A stretch of DNA of 10,243 bases from Hamiltosporidium magnivora. Taxonomy: Eukaryota > Microsporidia > Dubosqiidae. The stretch is from assembly GCA_004325065.1 (NCBI GenBank), contig PITI01000624.1, forward strand, positions 1 through 10,243. The letters run 5' to 3'. The notes beneath the pieces were generated by a model. The model was not told the DNA's origin and did no database searches. It worked only from the letters and a program-made list of their open reading frames with translations. A program made the translations under genes and the position numbers. Position 1 is the stretch's first letter, and each line of letters begins with the position of its first letter. Below are positions 1 through 6,704 of this stretch, in pieces.

Positions 1-562
1 CCTTCGAACTCATTATTAATTATATTTTCTTAAAAAGACTCATCTTATTGTAAATGTGTAAACGGCTAAATTATGTTTTGACAAAATATTTTTTCGATCA
101 TTTAATTAAATTTATTAGATTATATATATAATAGTGTTGCCATTGATTTGAATTTAAGATGATTATGATGTAATTTGCGTGTTGAAATAAATTTTATTTG
201 TTTAAATACAAATATAATAAAACATCTTTAGAAGTCGAAAAAATTGAAAGCACAAAACAAACATTATAAGATTAAATTGAGAAGAATTTAATCTTATAAT
301 GTTTTTTTTGTGCTTTCAATTTTTTCGACTTCTAAAGATATTTTATTATATTTGTATTTAAACAAATAAAATTTATTTCAACACGCAAATTACATCATAA
401 TCATCTTAAATTCAAATCAATGGCAACACTATTATATATATAATCTAATAAATTTAATTAAATGATCGAAAAAATATTTTGTCAAAACATAATTTAGCCG
501 TTTACACATTTACAATAAGATGAGTCTTTTTAAGAAAATATAATTAATAATGAGTTCGAAGG
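1..562. repeat. Near-perfect 562-bp palindrome (inverted repeat, 6-nt loop)
   Basis: Bases 1-278 are the reverse complement of bases 285-562, separated by the 6-base spacer gagaag (279-284). Every position pairs with 563 minus itself, so there is no indel. Comparing the arms by eye I find only two mismatches: c223 against a340, and c258 against t305. The outermost bases (ccttcgaactcat at the left, atgagttcgaagg at the right) pair perfectly. The left arm begins at the first base of the window, so the true outer limit on that side cannot be seen. I see no ORF of note in either arm. It could be a fold-back or MITE-like element, a source of long hairpin RNA, a hairpin-type chromosome or molecule end, or a fold-back artefact at a contig end. 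The sequence alone does not decide between these. Confidence 0.95.
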
Positions 563-1045
563 TCCAAATCAAGTCCTTATACTTAATTATGTAAACATAT
601 TTGTTATTTTAATTGATCTAAACCTAGACTATTAAATTATAAATTAACTATAATTTATACATGATTAGAATCTAGATTTATATTTTGACTAATATAGAAG
701 TATTTTGAGTTAAATATTTAATATATATGATTTTAATTATGGTAAAACTGATAAATAGAAAATTAATTATAATGATATATACATGTGATGTACTTTAATT
801 GCTTAATTGTATTACAATATAACTTTTATAAAGGTATGAAGTAAAGAAATAATTTATGAATTTATATCTTAAACAATAAATGAATGGATTAATATATTTT
901 AATTGCCTACTTAAAAAGTTTTGTATAATTTAAAATCTTTGATGGAAAAAATGCAAAGTTTTTCATTCTTTAGAGTTTTAAAAATATACCATTACATACT
1001 AAGATAGTAAATGAATTTTAAAGGCTTCAAATAAATTAAATACAA
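563..1045. other. Non-coding stretch, nothing recognisable
   Basis: This A+T-rich sequence lies between the palindrome and the first recognisable part of the pol remnant. Stops are dense in all the frames I read. The frame used by the downstream remnant is fairly open at about 899-1020, with two stops. That part could be the linker, protease or N-terminal reverse transcriptase of the same element, but I see no protease DTG-type motif. No long terminal repeat, primer-binding site or tRNA was identified. Confidence 0.4.
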
Positions 1046-1642
1046 GTCACATTTAAAGTAATTTCACAAAAAACTAGAATATAAATCCTTGGAAAAATGA
1101 CTCTTAAAAAGTAATATTATAAATTAAAGTATTCTTTCTTTATTATTCAGCTGAAATATAATTTAAAAATTGTAAATTTGATTACTTTAGATATATGTTT
1201 CTTTGATTATCAATTTTAAAAAGAGAAGATTAACAATATTAAAAGTGAATTAAAAACCAGAATCGGATTTAAAAGTATAAAAAAGGCAATTTTAATCATT
1301 AATTTATATATAAGGATTAAGATTCAAAAGTAGTGTAAAAATTCATGGTATTTATATTTTAATAGAATTTTCATACATTAAAAATTATATGAAAAATTTT
1401 TTTTTAGTAAACACTAACTGACCTAAAATTTATTATTAATTTGTTATCTACGTTGATTGTTCCCGAAACAAAATATTTTAAAGAAAAAAAATTATAAACA
1501 ATATGATAAGGAAAATAAATAAGCAAGATTATACAAAGAATATATTTTATGATGAAAATTCAATAAAATAATCAGTGTCTTTACTATTTAAATCTGATGA
1601 ATTAATTCATTATTGAATTCTTTGGAAAAAGGTTAATTATAG
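1046..1642 (+). pseudogene. Reverse transcriptase domain remnant (Ty3/gypsy)
   Basis: Read in the frame starting at 1046, the region resembles the palm of gypsy reverse transcriptases. A segment like K-K-x-x-R-I...L-x-K-M-T (about 1064-1102) stands where the family has its DYR-x-LN-x-x-T motif, apparently with a few codons lost. It is followed by Y, L and I residues spaced as in the usual linker. Motif A is clearest: T-L-D-I with the catalytic-type Asp at 1190, Gln at +7, Lys at +17, Thr at +22 and Gly at +25, which is the family spacing. The YxDD box is degraded: W-Y-L-Y-F at 1346-1360 is a candidate in which both aspartates are gone, and it lies about nine residues too close to motif A. The thumb end reads I-N-S-L-L-N-S-L-E-K (about 1601-1630), like the family's P-L-x-x-L-L-K-K. 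Many in-frame stops make this non-functional. Confidence 0.6.
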
Positions 1643-2110
1643 GATAAAAAATTATTGCCTGTGCATAGGCATTTTAAAAATCAAATTATGACTGAGACGG
1701 ATACGAGTGATAAATTACCAGCTGATCAGGCAAAAAAAATTAACTGGCAAATGTTATGATTCTATTCCGTGGATTTAATTTGAGATATTTTGCTACATTC
1801 TAACAGTCTAAATACATGCCTGTTATTGTAAAGATGTACAGTATGTAAGTGATGATCAAAAAAAGAGCAAAATAAGTATTTCCGAAATAGCTTAAAAGCT
1901 CTCGAGTATAAAAAAACCAAGATTTTTAACAGAGATTAGAGTAAAATGAATGAAATCACATTTAAGGTTATTACCTATCGAGATTATTAGAGAAACCCAA
2001 CAATAACTGTGATTGTATTTTTTTTTAAAAAATATTTTTTTCACGCCAGGAAATTCTAACATAGAATTAAAGACATCAAAAAATCTATTCATATATGCAT
2101 TAGGTGAGTA
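1643..2110 (+). pseudogene. RNase H domain remnant (Ty3/gypsy)
   Basis: The frame is open for 38 codons from 1643 to the TGA at 1757. It reads P-V-H-R-H-F shortly before E-T-D-T-S-D (1694-1711), which matches the family junction in which a PVL-x-x-F segment leads into ETDASD. The first RNase H catalytic-type Asp would be the GAT at 1700. Further on in the same frame, K-A-L-E-Y (about 1898-1912) and F-K-V-I-T (1961-1975) resemble the helix and the FxVxTD strand that carries another catalytic Asp. Here that Asp codon position reads TAT. A P-G-N-S-N string at 2046-2060, one frame over, resembles the domain's end motif PGxxNxxADxLSR. The overall length from ETDTSD to PG (about 117 codons) is close to normal, although the internal spacing is uneven. 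The domain is non-functional. Confidence 0.6.
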
Positions 2111-2230
2111 TAAATTCATAAATTACATGGAAAAGGAAGAGATATTCGGGATATCTCATAAATCATCTGTTTATAAAACGATTCCGAATAGCCGCAAGAA
2201 AAAAAAATATATAATCTAAAAGAATTTTTC

Positions 2231-2860
2231 AATCATGACGATCACTCAGTATTTAAGGCTTAGATACAAAAAATTTTAAAAAGACATATACCAGAATACA
2301 TCTGGGAAGAGCTTAAAGACAATTAAAAGATTGTCATTTCAAAAATCAGTGGAGGAAATTTTATTTTATTCAAGGTTTTGTTCCAATTAGAATGAAAAAA
2401 ATTATAATATTTATAAAGAAAATATTTATAATTATTGATATATCAGAAAAATACAACAGAATGACTTTTAAAAATCTCGTTAAAACTTTCAGGTCCTCTT
2501 TATTTTCTTCGATTTGATAAAAATTTTCATATCAACCATAAATATTTGAATCGAGTTTAAAAACTTTTTATTGCGATAGATTTCGAGGATGTTTCGTTAG
2601 AAATAATAAATGAAATATAATTCAATAAATAGACTGTGTAGCAATGTTTCCTTTATTTTATTGCATTTAATGGCAATAATTTTTATCATCAAACTTTTAA
2701 TTATTTAAGCCAGAAAGACATGATATGATTTATACATAATTCTTCAAATATGATTATAATATTGTTTTTCGTATTTTTAATACATTATGGATGTAAAAAT
2801 CAAGTGGAAATAGAATTTGAGTCGATGAAGGAACGACATAGATAAATCAAAATAAAAGTC
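2231..2860 (+). pseudogene. Integrase remnant (HHCC and D,D,E core, Ty3/gypsy)
   Basis: Same frame as the RT and RNase H remnants. The zinc-binding part shows N-H-D-D-H-S (2231-2248) and Y-I-W-E-E-L (2297-2314), with Ile/Val spacing that fits the family pattern W-P-x-L...V-x-x-Y-V-x-x-C. The cysteines themselves are no longer visible. The catalytic core begins L-S-G-P-L (2486-2500), where the family has D-x-S-G-P. Next comes K-Y-L (about 2540-2548), then I-A-F-N-G-N-N-F (2660-2683), matching I-x-S-D-N-G-x-x-F with Phe and Leu at the expected +10 and +13. The last motif is N-Q-V-E (2798-2809), followed by an S-M-K-E-R stretch as in the family's G-x-V-E-x-x-N-x-x-L-K. The first-to-second acidic interval is about 60 codons, as expected. 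The second-to-third interval is roughly ten codons too long. Both aspartate positions are substituted and stops interrupt the frame. Confidence 0.7.
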
Positions 2861-3535
2861 ATATTGCACTACATATAGAGAATTAGTATTTTAAACATTT
2901 AGTTTTATATTCTTTGACTACACTTTGGTTTTTAAATTAGACGTCAATATAATTCTGAAGTAGAAATATTAAAGTACAAAATAAATCAATTAATGCGTAT
3001 TATCTAAAAAAACATTTAATTTCGCTGATCATTTTAAATAGATATAGCGAAATATCATTCCTTTTTATTTTTGCCTTCACTAAACAATATTTATAAAAAT
3101 ATTTTATATTGAGATTGGTTTCAACTTATTTTGCAATGATAATTTTTGTAGAAGTTATTTTTTTTTGAAATATATAGAATACAGAAGTATTGTCTAACGC
3201 CAGTAACCTTTTTATGACTAAAAATATTTAAGATATGGTTTTTCGCTGAAATTTTTACAAAAAAGTGTAATTAAATAATTGTAAATTTAAAAAGTTATTT
3301 TTTTAGAAGGAATTGGTTTATCGAAAGATATATTTGGATTTATACTTTAAATTTTAAAATGTATCAAAAAATATGTATAAAATTTCCAATCTCCATAAAA
3401 TTATTTGATTATGAATTAATTCTTAATAATATGTTGCATAGCATTATATTAATAGAAAATTATTTGTAATTATTCTCAAAAAATATAAAGTTTGCTTCCA
3501 TACACATAAATTTATTATTGACTAAAGACTTTGAT
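2861..3535. other. Non-coding stretch downstream of the pol remnant
   Basis: The integrase C-terminal region should extend some 100 codons beyond 2860. I can follow the frame but find no convincing motif, and the remainder is A+T-rich sequence dense in stops on both strands. I see no long terminal repeat, polypurine tract followed by a TG...CA boundary, tRNA or gene. Confidence 0.4.
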
Positions 3536-3571
3536 CTGCAAAAAGTTAACGAATAATCATTTCTTACTTAC
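3536..3571 (-). other. Intron-like sequence (GTAAGT...TTAAC...GCAG, 36 nt)
   Basis: On the - strand, 3571 down to 3536 reads GTAAGTAAG at its start, TTAAC near its 3' end and TTTTTGCAG at the end. This combines a consensus 5' splice site, a branch-like site and a pyrimidine-rich 3' splice site at a length typical of short microsporidian introns. The region before it is an open frame on the same strand (3567-3647), but splicing gives only four more codons before a TAG. No ATG sits close upstream, whereas known microsporidian introns usually lie near the start codon. It may be a relic of a lost gene or chance in A+T-rich DNA. Confidence 0.25.
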
Positions 3572-3647
3572 AAACTTTCTTTTCTATTCCTATTATACCT
3601 CTCAGATCCGAGGATTTACAAATTAAAATTAGCCATTTTTCTTCTAA

Positions 3648-3800
3648 TCAGAATAATTCAAGCTTATAAAGATCGGCCTGTAGTTCCGGTATGGTTTCCA
3701 TCACATCAAAATTGCGACACTGATTTTCATACAATTCTTTACAATCATCGGCAATCAGATAGTCTTTAAGATGGTATCCCCTCTCGATTATCCTTTCCAT
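3648..3800 (-). CDS. Unknown 50-codon ORF, possible gene fragment
   Basis: An ATG at 3800 opens a 50-residue frame ending in TGA at 3648-3650. The frame is open for a further 18 codons upstream, to a TGA at 3855-3857. Beyond the stop it stays open for 27 more codons, down to a TAA at 3564-3566. The product is rich in charged residues (MERIIERGYH at the start, two Cys, several Glu/Asp) and looks like a soluble helical fragment. It differs from the surrounding sequence in having more G+C and fewer Asn/Ile/Phe/Lys codons. I do not recognise it. The opposite strand is also open here for about 70 codons without an ATG, but its composition is less protein-like. It could be a small gene, the piece of a gene broken by an in-frame TGA, or a more recent insertion. 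Confidence 0.35.
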   Translation of the reverse strand: MERIIERGYHLKDYLIADDCKELYENQCRNFDVMETIPELQADLYKLELF

Positions 3801-3857
3801 ATTGCCTGTTGAATTTAATATGATATTAAAAATTGTAGTCTTGTTGTGAATATATCA

Positions 3858-4207
3858 AAGTTAACAAAAATCTTAAAGTACTTATAGAAGTTTAGAAAAC
3901 TGTAAATGGTAGACTAAGAATATTTTGAAAAAAAATTGAAATTCTGGAATTAATTAGTTTTCAATTATCTACAAAAAACGAATTTGAAAGAAAGTTTATT
4001 TAAAAAAAATTCAAAAATTAAAACAATTCTGAATTAAAATTCCAATATTCAATTCGGTTCACCAAGTTAAAATGGAATGACGCCTTAAAATAATTATATT
4101 TTAATGTAAACAAAGTTACTTATGTCCAGATAAAAATCTAATCTCGATTCAAATAAGTTAATATCAAGAAAAACAATATATTCTTCTATAATCAAATACA
4201 AATAATT
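3858..4207. other. Intergenic A+T-rich stretch
   Basis: No supported feature was found. The sequence is dense in stops on both strands and separates the unknown fragment from the 3' end of the next gene. Confidence 0.4.
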
Positions 4208-4213
4208 TTTATT
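4208..4213 (-). terminator. AATAAA polyadenylation-type signal
   Basis: TTTATT on the + strand gives AATAAA on the - strand, starting 12 bases after the TAA of the 322-aa gene. This is the canonical eukaryotic poly(A) signal, and microsporidian 3' UTRs are often very short. The motif is easy to obtain by chance at this base composition, so position is the main support. Confidence 0.4.
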
Positions 4214-4225
4214 CAAAAAGTAAAT

Positions 4226-5194
4226 TTATAATTCTATACAATCCATCTTTTGCTTATACGTATTTCTGTCAAAAAGATAATCATAATCTAAATCAGATTC
4301 TATATTATGATTTATATCATTTATATTCTCATAGTTGTAAAATTGTTTCTTTTTATAGAAACATTTATTCATCCGTTGTTCCAATTTGAACTCTTTATCT
4401 AAAATTAAATATTTTTTTAATATCTGTTTTATACTTTCATAATCGTTTTGTATGTAAAATTTTTGCAAAATTTCATTCTCTTCTATAAAATCAAAAAAAT
4501 GAAAGACAAAGTTTTCTATACTCGAAACTTTAATAGGCTTTGTAAAACAAATATACTTATTATCTTTAATACTAAAATTTTGAAAAGTATCAGTTGTTGC
4601 TTTCTTAATATAAAAATAAAACAATTCATATGTTTTAAATGCCAAAATATTATTTTCATTACCAAAATGATAAATAAATAAATCTAAATTGCGAAAAACA
4701 CCCATTCTTATACTTATAAATACCTGTTTACTATATATAGTAATGTCATTTAAGCTTAAAAAATTATCTATTTCTTTTTCAAAATATTTGTGCTGCAATA
4801 CCAACGGCAATCCGTTAAACTCTTCAACGGGATCATATAGAAACTTAATTATTTGTTTTTTGAAATTCTGTAATAAATTTGTATTGAAAATGTATGTGAA
4901 GACATGCGATCTTAATATTCTACTTTTAATATGTTTTTGAAGCAAACTTATTGAAATAAATATTTGAGATTCAAAACATTCTTTGTTTAAAGAATTAATA
5001 AGACGATAACACATTGATATCAAAGTTTTATTATGAAAAGTTTCTACACCAGTAGTAAATATTTTTAAATACTCAATATGATTTGAATTGTTATTCTGTA
5101 AAAATATTAAGATATCGGAATAAAATTTTTCATAATCAGAATCATCTGGGTGTATTTGTGAAATCATTAGAAAATTGTTTATCCATTTATTCAT
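4226..5194 (-). CDS. 322-aa helical protein, possibly Mo25/HymA-like
   Basis: An intact intronless gene whose product is all-helical in appearance, with no signal peptide or membrane segment, so it is probably cytosolic. I compared its central part with Mo25 (CAB39, fungal HymA), a helical-repeat scaffold that partners STE20-family kinases. Residues 128-160 (leading into EIDNFLSLND) sit where Mo25 has its helix before the SxNYVTKRQS segment. Residues 179-197 (NILAFKTYELF) resemble Mo25's NIQxEAFxVFKxFV helix. The length fits Mo25 (about 340 aa), with a somewhat shortened middle. The last 45 residues are rich in Asn, Asp and Tyr and look species-specific. The match rests on remembered family patterns and spacing, not on an invariant catalytic motif, so another HEAT/ARM-like protein is possible. 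The start is favoured because CCC sits four bases before the ATG. The next in-frame ATG (residue 10) would remove only nine residues. Confidence 0.85.
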   Translation of the reverse strand: MNKWINNFLMISQIHPDDSDYEKFYSDILIFLQNNNSNHIEYLKIFTTGVETFHNKTLISMCYRLINSLNKECFESQIFISISLLQKHIKSRILRSHVFTYIFNTNLLQNFKKQIIKFLYDPVEEFNGLPLVLQHKYFEKEIDNFLSLNDITIYSKQVFISIRMGVFRNLDLFIYHFGNENNILAFKTYELFYFYIKKATTDTFQNFSIKDNKYICFTKPIKVSSIENFVFHFFDFIEENEILQKFYIQNDYESIKQILKKYLILDKEFKLEQRMNKCFYKKKQFYNYENINDINHNIESDLDYDYLFDRNTYKQKMDCIEL

Positions 5195-5197
5195 TAT

Positions 5198-5200
5198 GGG
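5198..5200 (-). promoter_or_regulatory. CCC start-proximal signal
   Basis: GGG on the + strand gives CCC on the - strand, occupying positions -4 to -6 relative to the ATG at 5194. A CCC-like motif immediately before the start codon is a known hallmark of microsporidian genes and supports this start. In sequence this poor in G+C, a C-triplet at exactly this place is unlikely to be accidental. Confidence 0.5.
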
Positions 5201-5573
5201 TAGAAAAATAAATAATAACTTTGATCCTTTATTTTTTATAGGTATAGAGATTCTTACTGTAAAAAATGAAATGATTCAAAAAAAAAAGACGGTAAACGGT
5301 ATGGATTAAATTAAAAATAACTTTGAATTGTGGGAAACAAAAACAAATCATATATATAGTTCTTTACCCCCTGTAATTCAAAAAATAATCCTAACCACTA
5401 CGAAACCAAGCGAATATTATTACATCCGTTTTATGTTTAATTGATGCCCTCTTCTGCTACATCAGAGTAGTATTCTTATGCTAAAACCTCTAATCTTGTC
5501 TATCCAATGATACGAAAAAATCTTTCTTTAAACAAATTTGTTGGACTAGGAATTTCTAGGAATAATAAGTTAT
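5201..5573. other. Intergenic stretch upstream of the 322-aa gene
   Basis: No supported gene. The - strand at 5385-5405 reads like a tRNA D-arm/A-box (TAGTGGTTAGGA), but no anticodon or T-arm can be folded around it. Positions 5390-5560 are slightly richer in G+C than average. Confidence 0.35.
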
Positions 5574-5723
5574 TTAATTCGAATAAATTTCAAATCGATC
5601 AAAAAATATGCAGTACCACCAAAACGAAAGAAAGCAAGGACAAATAAATAAAGCTAACAATTTTTGTTCATTGTATTGTTTTTTTCTTTTCAAGCGATGG
5701 GTCCCCCTCCTGGATTCCGACAT
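5574..5723 (-). CDS. Possible 49-aa membrane microprotein, unsupported function
   Basis: An ATG at 5723 opens 49 codons ending in TAA at 5574-5576. Residues 5-20 are basic (RRGTHRLKRKK), followed by a hydrophobic, Trp/Cys/Phe-rich segment at about residues 22-41, which has the pattern of a single membrane anchor. I do not recognise it. An 80-codon ORF on the other strand overlaps it (5608-5850) and is no better supported. There is no CCC at the start. A frame this short is expected by chance here, so this is only a candidate, possibly part of the decayed element just upstream of it on the same strand. Confidence 0.15.
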   Translation of the reverse strand: MSESRRGTHRLKRKKQYNEQKLLALFICPCFLSFWWYCIFFDRFEIYSN

Positions 5724-5829
5724 TCTTAATAATTTTTTTCTTGTGAAATTTGCAAAACATATTTTTTTAATAATTTGTGGTCCGTGTTTACATCCAATTA
5801 TATATTTACATACTCACTGGCATTATTGC

Positions 5830-5925
5830 CCATTAAGAGCCCTAGACTGATTTACTAATAACTTCCACCTGTCGCGATTAAGCGCCAATCCTTTCTATTT
5901 GTCTATACCAAGTTTACCGAGCTCT
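5830..5925 (-). pseudogene. Possible LINE retrotransposon C-terminal remnant
   Basis: On the - strand, one frame reads R-A-R-stop-T-W-Y-R-Q-I-E-R (from about 5925). The neighbouring frame continues L-A-L-N-R-D-R-W-K-L-L-V (the Asn codon is 5877-5879, the Trp codon 5865-5867). Many non-LTR retrotransposon polyproteins end in the pattern RGRPxxTWxRxIE...LAxDRxxWRxLV, and this looks like a frameshifted, stop-containing version of it. The preceding family motif (WFGHVxR) was not found, so the call is tentative. It is not functional. Confidence 0.35.
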
Positions 5926-5984
5926 TTTTTTTAACATATCTAAGTATATATGTTTAATATGGACTTTGTTTCGGATTTTTTTTA

Positions 5985-6170
5985 CAACTTGTTTATTTCA
6001 TCATTTGTTTTAGACAGCCCTGTTTGAAATATACCAACATTTCTGCCTCTCATGTTGAAAACCGTGTCATAGGGATACTGCTTTTTACATATAAACTGAT
6101 TTGAAGTTTTTTCTTGCTCTCCGAGTCTGTCTATGACTGTTTTGCTTGCATACAATATTTTGTTGAGAAA
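5985..6170 (-). pseudogene. 62-codon open fragment of unknown origin
   Basis: The frame is open from just after a TAG (6171-6173) to a TAA (5982-5984), 62 codons, with no ATG until residue 40. It includes T-V-I-D-R-L-G-E-Q-E and later N-M-R-G-R-N-V-G-I-F-Q-T-G. Its charged, mixed composition is more protein-like than the surrounding A+T-rich sequence. It shares a frame with the R-A-R-x-T-W part of the LINE-like remnant about 60 bases further along the same strand, so both may come from one decayed protein. I do not recognise a family. Confidence 0.3.
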
Positions 6171-6173
6171 CTA

Positions 6174-6704
6174 CGTCATTTAGAGTGAAATTTTTTAGCC
6201 TTTTAATTGTTGTTATCATGCTGCTTCATATAATATTCTTGTATTTTAGATTAAAACCAGAAAAATTATGAATGTTACATTGTTCGAAAAATATATTCAA
6301 TATTTATACAATCTTTATATTGTTTTTGCTATTTTGAATAATTATAAAATTATTTTAACTTTTCAAAGAACTTTTCTATTAAGTTTCCATGGGAATCGTT
6401 TTGTTGGCATACCAAAGCAACAAATTTTTATTCCTTTAAATATATCGTAGAATAAGGTTAAATTTTTGTTGCGATAGAGATTGACTAAAAAATTAAAGTA
6501 AATAATAAAAAAATCAATATAAGTTTTAAGCTATACTATTTAAATAAGATAGTTTACTGATTAAAGAGATACATTAAATGAGCCTTTCTAGCAAAAATTT
6601 TTAAAAATATATCAAAATACGACCAAAACTTTGGCTTTAAAGAATTCAATATGCGAATCGCTTAAAAATAAACTTAAGCTTTTTTTAAAAAAGACAGAAC
6701 ATGT
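6174..6704. other. Intergenic stretch with no supported gene
   Basis: There is a 60-codon + strand ORF (6268-6450) that is rich in Phe, Ile, Leu and Tyr and of the size expected by chance. Nothing else is recognisable. The stretch ends at the 3' end of the 794-aa gene. I see no AATAAA within 60 bases of that gene's stop. Confidence 0.4.

Larger units (their letters stand above)
1046..2860 (+). mobile_element. Decayed Ty3/gypsy-like retrotransposon, pol region
   Basis: This is an ancient copy of an LTR-retrotransposon polyprotein, now riddled with stop codons and certainly not translated. The evidence is an ordered series of weak motifs that nearly all fall in the same frame (codon first bases at positions = 2 mod 3). 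They are the reverse transcriptase motif A context (Asp at 1190), the RT end (about 1601-1633), the RNase H start ETDTSD (1694-1711), the integrase zinc-finger context with Trp at 2303, the integrase SGPL motif (2489), the N-G-x-x-F motif (2669-2683) and the terminal QVE motif (2801-2809). The order RT - RNase H - integrase is that of Ty3/gypsy (Metaviridae) rather than Ty1/copia. Conservation of the frame over about 1.8 kb implies decay mainly by substitution. No LTRs were found. A LINE is unlikely because integrase follows RNase H. Confidence 0.75.

Noticed and set aside
1892..2119. 75-codon - strand ORF
   Set aside because: It is antisense to the pol remnant, has no recognisable motif and no start signal, and its length is expected by chance at this base composition.
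2013..2219. 68-codon + strand ORF starting M-Y-F-F-L-K
   Set aside because: It lies inside the pol remnant, in a different frame from most of the motifs. Its P-G-N-S-N part is best explained as the end of the decayed RNase H.
2648..2713. The F-I-A-F-N-G-N-N-F stretch as an exonuclease II motif of a Polinton-type DNA polymerase B
   Set aside because: The same frame carries integrase motifs before (SGPL at 2489) and after (N-Q-V-E at 2798-2809), and RNase H and RT upstream. N-G-x-x-F with Phe +10 and Leu +13 fits integrase better.
4448..4940. Two + strand ORFs of 77 and 83 codons
   Set aside because: Both are antisense shadows inside the intact 322-aa gene.
5385..5405. tRNA-like A-box (TAGTGGTTAGGA, - strand)
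   Set aside because: No acceptor, anticodon or T-arm can be paired around it, so it is not a tRNA. A tRNA-derived repeat remains possible but unsupported.
5608..5850. 80-codon + strand ORF
   Set aside because: It has no family resemblance, is antisense to the LINE-like remnant at its 3' end, and ORFs of this length occur by chance here.
6268..6450. 60-codon + strand ORF
   Set aside because: It is of chance length, has a composition that mirrors the A+T background, and carries no start signal or motif.
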